A stretch of 64,000 nt of DNA from Stenogyne calaminthoides (lineage: Eukaryota; Streptophyta; Magnoliopsida; Lamiales; Lamiaceae). The notes beneath the pieces were generated by a model that was not told where the DNA came from, searched no databases, and was given only the letters and a program-made list of their open reading frames with translations. A program made the translations under genes and the position numbers. The stretch spans positions 15,066,001-15,130,000 of the forward strand of contig JBBCBC010000012.1 of NCBI GenBank assembly GCA_037126765.1, in the 5' to 3' direction. Below, piece after piece: positions 33,603-44,467 of the stretch (the first letter of the stretch is position 1; each line of letters opens with the position of its first letter).

Positions 33603-35321
33603 TGTAGGTCCCGAACGGGTTTTGTGAGGATGGAAGTCTAGAGGGGAGGGGTGAATAGACTTCCAAACCTTTTCGTGTGGATCAGGTGTGATTTGCAGAT
33701 TACACGATCAGAGTGCTAGTGTATCAGTTTAGACTGATGTTCAATCTTACTGAGTGCCTGAGGGCAGATCAGCTAGATATCTGTCAGTTTAACTGAGAGT
33801 AAGGAAGCTTGTTTTAACCCGTGTGAAAAACCTATTTTATCAATTCAGATTCTTAAGTCAGTTTTCAACCAGCTGACTAAGGTGTCATCCTGATCAGATC
33901 AGTTGCTTGGTGCAGACTGAGCTTAACTTAGAATATGTATGCGATTTTAAACTCAGTTGTGTGAATAGTGTAAAGCTATAAGAAAGCACGTAAATGCACA
34001 CACGACTTTTTATAGTGGTTCAGATGAAACCCGTCTTACGTCCACTCTTCCCTTAACACAGGGGAACCTTAACCGAACTTAACCGAGCTTAACTGAGCTT
34101 AACCTGCGGGACTTATATCCCTCACGGGATGGCCGAGATGTTTATTGAGTTCACACTCTACAGATGTTTATCGAGTTCACACTCAACCGAAACTAGAAAT
34201 CAGAAAACTAGAATCCCTAGTCTGAAATCTTCCGGGAACAAACTTAACCTAACTTGTGTTTGGGTAAAGAATGTTTGAGGGTTCCAACTGGAAATCTATC
34301 CTGGTGTTTTAGGTAGCCAAAATGCTAGTGGATAGGATTTCTTGCTAAGAACAATGGGATGAACACTCTAAGAATAATCTTCAAATATGGTGTTCTTCGA
34401 GCGGAAATTCTGAAGGCTTTTTGCTTCTTGAGAATCTGCGTTAATGATGTTGTTCTGCTTCGCTCAATTGTTCATGTGATAGTGGTTGGTCTCTTTGCTC
34501 CCTTCGAGCAATCCCATTTTATAGACCTCGAAATCAAAGAGCCGTTGGAGAGCAATTTGAATTTTGGGCTATATTAGGTAGGTTGTAGGATATGATTGTG
34601 ACGTGCTCCGATTATCGGCGTGGCCGTAGGCATGATTAGAGTTGTTTTTGTCTGCAGCGTCGTATCCCGCATTGTCAGCTCTTTTTGTGCACGTTTCGCT
34701 TTCTCCTTGGCTTCGCGAGGCGGCATTTCAGTAATTTGTCCGTTAGACGATTGATATTCCTTTTGTAGAAGATTCGTCTTATGCGGTGTATATTTTTGAT
34801 TGTCATCGGTGTGGTGACTTGATCGAATGGCCGATCGATCTACCTTGTTGAGTCTTCGATGCATATTGTCTTAGCTCAATCTGCAGACTTCGGTTTGAAT
34901 GTAGGTCTTCGTGTCTTTTGATCTTGGTGTCTCTCGAGCCTCGGTGTATTCATCATACTAAGTCTTGAGGTTTGTTCTTGAGTCTTGAGTTTATCCGAGT
35001 CTTGATGTCTTTCTGAGTCTTGAGTTCATCCGAGTCTTGATGTCTTCTGTCTTCACTTGATCTTCTGACTTCTTGTCTTCTGATTTGTTCTTAGTCTTCT
35101 GATCATCTGACCTTATCTGGGTCATCTGATACTTCGACCTTACCTATACATATTGAGTTCCCCTCAATATGTGACCTATCTTTACATCGACTATCTATAC
35201 ATTTCAAATTTGGTCATCTTAATCGATTCTAAGTCATCGATTCACCAATTGTGTCCGATTGGGGTCCTATTACAACCTGTTTTAGAACTTCCATCAAAAC
35301 TAAAATACAGATTTCCCAACA
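33603..35321 (-). repeat. TE-C 5' LTR
   Basis: 1719 bp, the partner of 19962-21712. TATA on the minus strand at 34514-34524; 10-bp array with 3.7 copies at 34068-34104. From about 34790 to 35270 CAG/CTG sites are systematically altered relative to the 3' LTR, while the rest is near-identical. Confidence 0.95.
34514..34524 (-). promoter_or_regulatory. TATA box of TE-C 5' LTR
   Basis: Minus strand TCTATAAAATG, followed downstream by the leader running to the PBS. It is the likely start region of TE-C genomic RNA. Confidence 0.65.
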
Positions 35322-35326
35322 TTATG

Positions 35327-36650
35327 TTTAATTGTTTGCATTTATTCATACAAGTGTTCCCATGAGTCATTGTTGTCATTGAGGTTGTGAGAACTCAGAT
35401 GACTTAAGCATGATTCTCAAATAGCCCCGATCAAGGATCATCAAGAATGGGATATTGATGATGCAATGGAGATTGGTGTGCGATCTGCATCATACTCTTA
35501 GAGAGTATAGTAAGATCTCACTTACTACGAGATACTAGGTATCTCATGATGGATGCACAAATACCTTAGAGGATATTGGTATACCCATCCGAGAAACCGT
35601 TTGATGTATTTCCACTATATGTGTGTACGGGTGTCTCGGTTAGTGGGAGCGATGCGATACTCCTTTGACTTGAGGTCAATACGCATGACATGTGTGGGAT
35701 AATGAACTTTGACCATGACCAACGCTTGTACCCTTCCATGGGTAGATACGGCTTGGATTGGGTTCATCACGAAGTGCATGTGCGTGGTAGTTGAGCCAAG
35801 AATAGGATTCATTCCTCAAAGTGAATTTAAAGAGTATACTCATCTTCTCATCATAATTGGATCAAAGTCATCGACCGATGCACGTCAACTTAGACTTTGT
35901 GGCTAAGTGTGACATACATGATCAATTAGTAATTGGAGATAACATGCTTAAGTTATTTGAATAGACACTTCATCATGTTCAAGACTTAATCGAGTATTCG
36001 CGAATGAAAGGAGGAAATCGTAATAGCCCATGTTTCAGTTACAGGTAGTTGCACGTTTCTCGCAACGTACCTCATATATTGATAATGTTTGATTTATTGT
36101 CTAGGGTTCAATTAAGACCGTTAGTTTGACTAATCGCTCGATATATGAGGGCCTATGGGTCACACAACAAGTAATTCCCTTTTACGGATTATAGCTGGTT
36201 GATTAAATGGTAAATTGGATTTAATGTTTAATTTATGGAGAATTAAGTAATAATAGATTAATTTGGAATTAATTATTATTAATATTTAATTAAATTGGAT
36301 TTAATTAAATAAGAATTCCCAATAATTATATTTGGAATATAATTATAGGATTTAATGTATATGGAAATAAATTGTAGAATTTTCATATAACGCATTTAAA
36401 TCCGTAAAGATTTATACTTAGGAAATTAAATTAAAAGGAATTAATTTAATTCAAGATTAGGGATTTTATTTCCCTAATTGGGATAGCTTAAGATTTAAGT
36501 TAGGCCTTTCCTAAATATACAAGCTCTTGGGAATTCACAAACGACGTTAATTCACATTTCTCCATAAAATCTAGAATATAAATTTTCCTAGCAAATTCCG
36601 TCTCAGATTCAACGCTGGCAAAATCTGTGCAAGTCCGTGAACGGGGATTA
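35327..36650 (+). repeat. TE-E fragment, right part; otherwise no gene
   Basis: Continues TE-E after the TE-C insertion (the ttatg duplication defines the join). AT-rich, with no ORF above about 65 codons and no recognisable PBS, PPT or protein domain. CCTAAATATACAAGC near 36510 could be a TATA region. The right end is undefined: unrelated TE-F LTR sequence takes over at about 36650-36676. Best read as a truncated LTR or solo LTR of an unclassified element. Confidence 0.5.
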
Positions 36651-36675
36651 ACTGAAGAGTGTTCAGGAAGTTATC

Positions 36676-37324
36676 TCCATAGACTAAGTCAGGATTCAGT
36701 ATAGAGTGTTCAGGAAGTTATCTGCACCATGTTTAGTCAGCAGATATAGATCAGGTTAGATTCTGAAGAAATCAAGACTCAAAGAAGTTGTCAAGAAATC
36801 AAGACTCATTAAGAATCAAGACTCAAGAAGTTATCAAGGAACTCAAGACTCAAGAAGTTTCAAGAAATCAAGACTCAAGAAGTTTCAAGTAATCAAGACT
36901 CAAGAAGTAAATCAAGAAATCAAGACTCGAAGGTCAAGAAATCAAGACTCAAGAAGTAATCAAGAAATCAAGACTCAAGAAGTTATCAAGAAATCAAGAC
37001 TTAGTAAGTTTCAAGAAATCAAGACTCAAGAAAGCCAAGTAAATCAAGACTCAAGAAGTCGACTCAAGAAGTAAATCAAGAAACTGAGACTCAAGAAGTT
37101 GTCAAGAAATCAAGATTCAAGAAGTAATCAAGGCTCAAGAAGTAAATCAAGACTCAAGATGTCACGAAGACATCAAGACTCAAGATTTTATCAAGACATC
37201 AAGACTCAAGATGTCATCAAGACTCAAAGAAGTCAAGACACATCAAGACACAAAAGACATCAAGACTCGTAAGATATCAAGACTCGTAAGATATCAAGAC
37301 ACGTAAGATAATCAAGACCCAAAT
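36676..37324 (+). repeat. TE-F 5' LTR, left part with tandem array
   Basis: From GACTAAGTCAGGATTCAGTA (36682) it matches the TE-F 3' LTR from 63541. The array of AAGACTCAAGAAGT-type units (36770-37320) corresponds to GAAGACTCAGTAAGT units in the 3' LTR, with CTGA read as TCAA and CAGT as CAAG. Upstream, 36656-36675 is a stray duplicate of GAGTGTTCAGGAAGTTATCT (also at 36703-36722), marking a rearranged junction. Confidence 0.8.
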
Positions 37325-38875
37325 TGTAGGTCCCGAATGGGTTTTGTGGGGCGTAAGTCTAGAGGGAGGGGGTGAATAGACTTCAAAACTTTTTGTGCAG
37401 ATTAGGTGTGATGGCAAAAATTTCGATCAGAGTGCAAGTGAATCTGCTTGGATCGATATCTAACTTACTAATCGCTCAAGGCGATCGATTCGTATCTATC
37501 GGCTTTAACTGACAGCGGAAGCTAAGTTTTACCCGTGAAAAAAAACCAGCTTTAATAAGTCGATTCCAAAGTCGGCCTTTTCAACCAAATGACTAAAGTG
37601 TTAAACTTGATCGATCGTAAGCTTGGTGCTAACTGATCTTAACTTAGAATATGTATGCAGCTTTAAATAGGTTGTGTGCGATTGTGTAAAACAGTTAATA
37701 AAAGCAGTTAAGTGCACACAAGATTTATAGTGGTTCGAACAAACCAGTCCTACGTCCACTCTTCCCTATCACAAGGGGCACCAACTAAACCAACTGGACT
37801 TAGATTTTTGTGTTAGTCCAACACAGTACACCAACAGATATTTAAAGAGTTCTCACTCAACCGATCCCAGAAATCAGAACTAGAAACCCTAGTCTGAAAT
37901 CTTGCTAAACAACTTAACCTAACTTTGGGTTTTGGGTAAGATTGTTTTGGTTCCAACTTTGAAATCTTTTCTAGTTTATAAGTAGCCTATCAGCTAGATG
38001 AAAAGATTTATGTGCTAAGAACTTATGGGATGAACACTTAGAAAATAATCTTCAAGTTCGTGTTCTTCGTGCGGAAATCTGATTATAGTTTGAGCTTCTT
38101 GATAGTTTCCGTATCTTCACTCTGAAGTGTAATCCCATATATATAGACCTCGAAATCAAAGAGCCGTTGGAGAGCAATTTGAATTTCAGGCTATATTTGG
38201 TAGACTTGCAGGATTGATGTGACGTGCTTCAGGAACGGCATGGCCGAAAGCGTGAATAGTGTCTTTTATAGCCGTTAGAGAAAGCAGCACCAAATCCCGT
38301 AATTGCCGGCTCCGATCATACGTGTCTTGTTCTTATTGGTTAACAGAAGCACTTTTCAGTGTTGTTCTACCAACTAAGGTTGACATCCTTCTTGTTCAGA
38401 TCATAGACGTATGATTTGGTGAAATATCGATTTTTCACCGGTGGAACTTTGATCACCAAAAACCGATCGATCTACTGATAGAGTCTTCGGTGCCGTTGTC
38501 TTAGCTTCAACTAGCGACTCTGGCGATGTAGGTCTTCCGGTGCGATCTTCGAAGTCATCGATCTTCAAGTCTTCCTCGAATTTGAGCTTCATGACTTCAA
38601 ATTGAGATATCGACTTTTATCGATCGATCGATCTTCGTCCTTCTCTTGCCTTCTGGCCTGTCGGATATCAGCTGTTCTTCAGATCTTCAGAACGGACCTA
38701 TACATATTGAGGTTCCCCCTCAATATGTGACCTATCTTCTACATCAGTTGTTCTATACAATAATTATCAACTGGTATTCTATAAACGGTAATAGAAACAT
38801 CAGTCAGCTAACAGGTCTGACTGGTCCTATTACATGTGTTTTAGAACTTTCATCAAAACTCTAAATTTCCCAACA
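37325..38875 (-). repeat. TE-D 3' LTR
   Basis: 1551 bp, the partner of 50583-52136 (1554 bp). 37620-38390 is almost identical to the partner, whereas 37380-37620 and 38420-38640 show CAG/CTG replaced by CG. Minus-strand TATA at 38135-38146. Confidence 0.95.
38135..38146 (-). promoter_or_regulatory. TATA box of TE-D 3' LTR
   Basis: Minus strand CTATATATATGG, the same as 51402-51412 in the 5' LTR. The GAGGT beside it is shared with TE-C. Confidence 0.6.
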
Positions 38876-38889
38876 ATTTCCCCCTTTTT
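38876..38889 (-). other. Polypurine tract of TE-D
   Basis: Minus strand AAAAAGGGGGAAAT immediately before the 3' LTR start. Confidence 0.92.
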
Positions 38890-39032
38890 GATGAAACCAA
38901 AACACTTGAGAAACCAATCACAGTTGATAAATATAGAACAGTAAAGAGCACATAATCAGAAGACAATAAGATTTTGTCTTAGGATCAGAAAATAAACTTT
39001 TCTTTCATTAGATTTGTCGATTACATATTACA

Positions 39033-42000
39033 TCAGAAAAGTTTGAATTTAAAAACAGCTGATCCTGAGAAGTCTTCTGATTCTTCAGTCTCTAGGCTTG
39101 TATCCTTCTGGCATTTCTCTTTGATCTTGAGGGATGTTGAAAATCCGTATAGTTTCCATTTGACATCGTTGATCTGGCGAGGATCGATTATGCGTGCTTT
39201 TTTTCGGATGTCAAAATAGAATCTTTGAAATGCCAGTCTGTCAAATGAGCCATCTGCCTTCTTCGAGTAATCCAACACATCATACTCTTGGCGAGATATT
39301 TTTACATTGATTATTTTGGCCTCATTTTCCAGATACTTCAGAAAATTTGGATATTTGTTTTCCAACCGGTTGAGGAATTACGCATCCGAGATTCTTCGTG
39401 TGGAACAAGATCTAGAAAAAAAAGCATCCGAAGCCATTCACTTCGATCTTATTCCATTCCTCAAACCTATCGGCGTGTCGCGGCCGTTTTTTTGAATGAT
39501 CTCATCAACTCTTCTTTGGCGGTGAGGTTCCGTCCAGATTTTTCCAACTTTTCCTTTCTTCGCCCTCGATCCATTTCTTTTTTTTCTTATCTTCTCTGCC
39601 AATTTTTTTCGCCCTTCTTTTTCTTCTTCACTTATTCGGGCTTCTTGAAAGAATCGCTCTTTGGACGGATTTCTCGGCCGATTTCTTATCGGCTTGTATC
39701 TGGCTAAATTGTGCTTCTTGTGACTTTCTTAGTTTGAGTGATCTGGTACAAGTTGTGATGTCCCAAAGACCCCATCTACCTTTCTTGCCTTTGACTTTTC
39801 CATCTTTTTTCGAAATTTCGTTAGCAAAAGATCCGGATGGTCTAGTCTTTGGCCATAGGATTCAACCGTCGAATCGGGTCTTACATTGTTCGATAGTGTC
39901 GGTTGGTTTCTCAATCATCCTTCCCCCTTTTTGGTTTGATCAAAAAGAGCAGTGAGGTGGGAAGTCAGAGATCCAAAGCCGACTGATATCTCCTTGTTGA
40001 GATCTTCAACGAGATAAACGTTGAGCTTGAAGCGGTTAGACTTTGAATCTTGAGATCGGCTCGGTCTTGTGATTCCACGGCGAAAGATAGAGGGTAAGAA
40101 TTAGTTTGTCAAGTTTCTCTTGATCATTTCTAGCTTTTCGGTGAGCATCGAAAAAGAAACTTGTTGTTGATCAACCTGAACTAGCTTGTCATCAACTGAC
40201 TTTTTAAACTCAGCAGTCAGGTTGGTCACAGTTTGAGAGAACTGATCTTTGATTGCCTCAATCTGGGAAATAGCCAATTCCCGTTGATCCTTTATTTCTT
40301 TGAGGCCAATCTACCTCTGATCAGTTATTGTGTTGCTAAGTTGATTAGTCAACACTCCCTCAACTTCTTCTTTCAGGAGATCTTTGAAACATGATCTGAT
40401 CTCCTGAAGTTGATCAGCAGTGATGTGAGTTGTAGGAATGTTTTGTGTCACCTGATCTTTTTCAGTTGTTTTCGCCTCCAGTGGTTGGTCATGAACTGCA
40501 ACACCAGTTCCGCTATCATCGGCAGCTCCCACATCCTTCATAGGAACATCTGCTTTAGGAGCTTCTTCAAAGGCGGGCTCCGATTCACCTTGTTCGATCC
40601 CTAACCCTTCTTCTGTGGATCGAGCTTTGATTGATTCAAAGCGCTTATCACCACCGGTGATCCTACTTGAGCAGATTTCTTCATATCGAAATCAAAATCT
40701 GCGAATTCATCAGCACCTCCCATCTGTTCTATTATCATCATAAAATCTGAGAAGCTCTTTAACCGGAGATCTTTCCAGGTGAGGATCTCCATAACTTCCT
40801 CTCTAATAACAGGATGGGCTACCAGCTCTGGATACATCTCATCAATATCTCGCTCAATTTGCATTCTCCCATTTTCCGGTGATGGTCTTGGATGATCTGG
40901 ACTCAGGAATTATTTGTTCAGATTGACCAGATTCCGGTTGATGAGATGTAGAGGGTTCTGGTGGTGTCTGAGTAGGCGGAAGTTGGCTGATTGGTTGAAC
41001 CTGCAGAGGTTCTGTTGTTGAAGCAATTAAGTCCGGCTCTGCAGCAGGTGATCTTTCCGGTTCATTCGCGAACCGATGAATCCGCTCATCGATCGATGAT
41101 GATGCGGGATCGGTGGAAGAGAAGGAAAAATATGCTTTCGGCGGCCCGGAAGTCCGGCGGTGAATCAGCTCGAGATTGAGGAGAAGGAGATCATTCGTCT
41201 CTTGCTCTTCCCTCAGAATGTTATGGCGAGCTCTCAACTTGAGAAGCCTGCCTGTCAGATTTTTCGGCTAATTTCTATGGCTCATCAGGTTGCTCTGGCA
41301 CTCCTTCTTCATCTGACTCGTCTTCCAGAAACAGAGTCATGGAGGCCTGTTTTGCCTTCTTCGGTCTCTTCTCCTGAGCCTTCACCAGTTTTCTCTTCTT
41401 CTTTTGGGGAGCATCTGGTGTAGGCGTGGCTGCCTCCTTGGTTTTTCCTTTCTTCACCTTTAGAGGGGTGGGCCGTATATCATCATCAGGTGGCCCATAT
41501 ATGGCTGAAGTGGTTGTGAGGAAGGCCTTGTAGGACTTCAGTCCATTCTGATCCCATTCAGAATTTGGCATTTTGTCCTTCAGAATAACTACAACCTTGT
41601 TGAGATTGTTGATCCTCTTCTTCAGATAGACCTGCCTACGTTCATTAACTCCAAATTTTTCATGTTCTTGGAGCAGAATGGCCTTCAGGAAGCCATGCCA
41701 ATTGATATTCTTGGCTTCATCGATTATCGTAGCCATGTTGTACAATTTTACGGATGTTAGAGCATCTGGGCTGAATGAAATACCCATGATTGTTTTTGAC
41801 AGTATGTCAAACAACAGTCGGTATTTCCTTTTTAACATAGGTCTGACAAAACCTGCGGTCTGATGTTTGTCAGTCTCTCTGAAGAGTTCGTTTCTGATCA
41901 GGTCATCTTCATTCTCTCTGTAGTGGGCAGGCGAGATTCTTCCTTTGGGCAAGCTGAACAGACGGGTTATGTCAGCATTCATCAGTCTGATCTCCTCTCC

Positions 42001-42261
42001 GTTAACTGAAGAAATCAGTTCATCTCCAGGATTGTCCGTATCCACCTTCAAATTTCTGAAGAATTCCAGTGCTTCATACTGCATTACCGGATTGCAGTGA
42101 GCAACACAGTATTTTTCAAGACCTCCCTTCTTCAGAATTTGTTCCACCTCTATTGACTCTGGATCCCGTGTAACACCAAACTGTACAAATTTGTCATCGA
42201 CAATTTTTGTTGCCAGTTCCGCATAGTTGCACATAATCTTTCCCATTCCGTGAGTGGCCAT
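39033..42261 (-). pseudogene. additional ORF (aORF) of TE-D, unknown function
   Basis: ATG at 42261 follows TTGTAG, a potential splice acceptor. The first 328 codons are open (to 41275): QYEALEFFRNL, ISSVNGEEIRL, LKRKYRLLFDILSKTIM, MATIIDEAKNINWHGFL, then NLS-like PQKKKRKL and an acidic EDESDEEG stretch. TAG at 41277-41275; the next segment continues with a Ser/Pro-rich linker (41237-40854). The YPEL module MYPELVAHPVIREEV ... KDLRLKSF is at 40864-40601. The coiled coil (40541-40080) is fragmented, and 40080-39370 lies partly in a CWG-depleted stretch. The C-terminal piece (39365-39033) contains NKYPNFLKYL and a charged tail. No signal peptide or membrane segment is evident. Function unknown; the N-terminal pattern resembles Transposase_32 (inference). 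Confidence 0.8.
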
Positions 42262-42467
42262 CTACAACAAGATAGACTCGATTAAAATTGTGCATAATCA
42301 TAAAGATATCATATATTGATTATCAGACCTATTCTCAGGCCTAGTAATTGATAAACACATACGGATATCAAGAAAAGATAAGGCATATCGCAGGATAACA
42401 TATATAGACATAATTTATGTGATCAATGGATTTTGGAAAAGAAAATCATCAAATAACCAGAAATTAC
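42262..42467 (-). promoter_or_regulatory. Candidate 5'UTR intron before TE-D aORF
   Basis: On the minus strand a donor TCTG/GTAATTTC (GT at 42467-42466) and an acceptor TTGTTGTAG ending at 42262 enclose 206 nt of AT-rich sequence with a pyrimidine-rich end, directly abutting the aORF ATG. The donor is conserved in TE-C. Length and composition fit a plant intron. Not experimentally shown. Confidence 0.45.
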
Positions 42468-42607
42468 CAGATTCTATTTTTCGGAAGATAAGTTTGAATC
42501 GCAAGAAAACACTTTGAATCACATAATGGTAATTTTGAGTTTTCAGAGAATAAATCGCAAGTTTTTTTTTTTGAGAATAAGAAAACTCTGGTAGGGTTTT
42601 GATGAAA

Positions 42608-42616
42608 CTTATAAGG
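42608..42616 (-). promoter_or_regulatory. Candidate TATA box for TE-D aORF
   Basis: Minus strand CCTTATAAG in a C/T-rich surround (TCCTCCTCCTTATAAG), about 350 bp before the aORF ATG and about 140 bp before the candidate intron donor. Confidence 0.4.
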
Positions 42617-43440
42617 AGGAGGAGGGAAAAACGAGATTGGAAGATCAACCGTTTGAAAAGGTTAAACGATCCAGATTGAGCGGTTTTGATCGTGTGGTCA
42701 GGAAAAGCACGTACGATTGCCTTTTGGATTTAAAAGCACATTTTGTGGCAATTAATACAAGTACCCCACGTCCGCATTAAATATTTTGCAGGATATACGT
42801 CACAAAAGTAGTGTGTACAGTAAGGCAAATATTATCAGATAAAATCAGATAAGTAAACAGTAAACAAGGAAATAGAAAAGTGTATCTGGTTGACTGATAT
42901 TGTAATCAGTTAATACCACTCGTAGATGTTGATTCCACTTGTTGATATTAGTTTTCTGCCTAATCCTTATAATTTCCCATCTGTTCTTTTCAACTGATCC
43001 GCTTCACTTTGCGTCTGATTTTTCCTTTTCTGATCCTCCTCAGTCAGTTGAAGTTCCCCCTTCAACTGTTATTTCTGATTTATTATTGACTGATATATCT
43101 GATTTGTTGAGGTAACATACTCAACTGATCTTCCTCATCTGATCAGTCTCTTATCTAATCAGATTTCAGTTGACCTAATCTGATTCTACTCAGACTAAGC
43201 CAATTCTTGGGATAAGTGTTACCGCCAAAACTTAGTTCTTGAATAATTGAATAGTAGTCTCGATTCCCTAAGTCGGCACGATTTGACATGTGTAATAGTA
43301 GTCTGGATACTTCGTAATGTCAAATCACCATAAATTTATCCAATTATCAGTCGCGTGTTTCCTACACGCTGTCCTTGTGATGCAGATTTCTCTAAAAGGC
43401 TTTGAGAAATTAAATTTGCATTTTCACCCTTGCTTGGCCT

Positions 43441-43449
43441 CTATAAATT
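43441..43449 (+). promoter_or_regulatory. TATA box of antisense unit, TE-D
   Basis: CTATAAATT lies 66 bp upstream of the plus-strand ATG at 43507 and is conserved with TE-C 26426-26435. Confidence 0.5.
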
Positions 43450-43506
43450 GGACCAATGATTTACACAACATAATCCATTCACCATACTTATCTTCTTTGT
43501 AAAATC

Positions 43507-43779
43507 ATGCATTCTGGTGAACCCTTATTTCCGGTGAAACTTCCGGCAAAAACCTTTACCCCTTTTTCAATGATTTCAGCTTCTCAAATCAACCCTGTGT
43601 GTCCCTTATTACTGTTTTCGTCGTCATCAAAGATTACACATACAATTGTTGCAAAGCTTCTCTACCACCAAGGCGGCGGATCTGCTATCGCAACTGAGAA
43701 GACACTTCTCCTAACCGTATGCACCTTGTGTGTCTATCGAGATGACGGAATTAGCATCAACAGACTCAGTCTGATATAA
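43507..43779 (+). CDS. Antisense ORF in TE-D, unknown protein (90 aa)
   Basis: Homologue of the TE-C plus-strand ORF 26508-26900. Shared segments: FPVKLPAKTF, SASQINPVC, SSSSKITH, AKLLYHQGGGSA, LLLTVCTLCVYRDDG and INRLSL. TAA at 43777-43779 ends it where TE-C reads Lys. Downstream frames continue the similarity (MSLIYGLDQ; HLTAGEP), so it is probably a shortened version. It is unrelated to any retroelement protein I know and has its own TATA and 3'UTR-like flank. It could instead be conserved only because it is element DNA. Confidence 0.4.
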   Translation: MHSGEPLFPVKLPAKTFTPFSMISASQINPVCPLLLFSSSSKITHTIVAKLLYHQGGGSAIATEKTLLLTVCTLCVYRDDGISINRLSLI

Positions 43780-44467
43780 AACATGAGTTTGATATACGGT
43801 CTTGATCAGACAACAGCTGATCTTCGTATATCAACTCTATTTTTGCATGTGACACATGTGCCCATATGATCTTTGTATCACTTTCTTGGCACTTGTGTCC
43901 CATTTAACAGCTGGAGAGCCCATTGATTTCAGGTCTAAGGGCTCCTGGCTTAGAAATCCTTTCAACGCCGCTCTCGCTCCTAACTCCGAAGCTCTGAGGG
44001 TGGCTTTTAGGATTATTTCAAAGCCTTGTTAAGTGGGGGAAAATGGGAGCATCAGATCTTAAAATCTCTCTCTCTCCCCCTCTTCTAGGGTTAGGTTTAA
44101 GGTTTAGGGTTTATGTACTGACCTCCGGGTCCTTTTGTACTTGTAACTTGTAATGTAAATCTGACCTTCGGGTTTTTATCAATGAAAATTTCTATTATTC
44201 CATTGTTGTGTAATTTCCTGTTTTCTTATGCGATGTAAGCTTTAATCTTGTGAAACTTGCTTGTTGAATATCAGCTTAATCGACTTATAAAGAATGAAAT
44301 AACCAAACTGATTTAATCAGATAATCCTTTAATCTGATCAGTTCCTTTAATCTGATTAGTTCCTTTAATCTGATAATCCGTAAATCTGATCGCCTTCTCA
44401 TATCAGTTCCTTGACTGATCTTCTGATCAGTTGAGATACCAAACTCAACTGATTCCTCTTAACCTGG

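Larger units (their letters stand above)
19962..35321 (-). mobile_element. TE-C: copia element with aORF and antisense unit
   Basis: 15,360 bp on the minus strand with a perfect 5-bp target duplication ttatg (19957-19961 and 35322-35326). In transcription order: 5' LTR 33603-35321, PBS 33589-33600, gag 33463-30906, protease/integrase, RT/RNase H to 27512, spacer with a plus-strand ORF, aORF 25383-21944, PPT 21726-21713, 3' LTR 19962-21712. It belongs to the same family as TE-D. Gag is largely corrupted in a low-quality patch; pol and aORF have several breaks. It inserted into TE-E. Confidence 0.95.
42617..44467. other. pol-aORF spacer of TE-D
   Basis: No sense coding. It holds a plus-strand unit like that of TE-C: TATA 43441-43449, ORF 43507-43779, readable remnants to about 44030, a CT-rich stretch (44065-44085) and 3'UTR-like TTGTACTTGTAACTTGTAA with AATGAAAA near 44180. 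The remainder (44200-44467) is AT-rich CTGAT-repeat-like sequence. Confidence 0.65.

Noticed and set aside
35327..36650. Host intergenic DNA or gene
   Set aside because: No ORF or splice-like coding structure. The left edge starts TGTTAG exactly where TE-A coding sequence is cut, which favours a transposon fragment; confidence stays moderate.
36770..37320. A genuinely different satellite family (AAGACTCAAGAAGT)
   Set aside because: Unit by unit it is the TE-F 3' LTR array with CTGA read as TCAA and CAGT as CAAG, so it is better explained as a corrupted copy of the same array.
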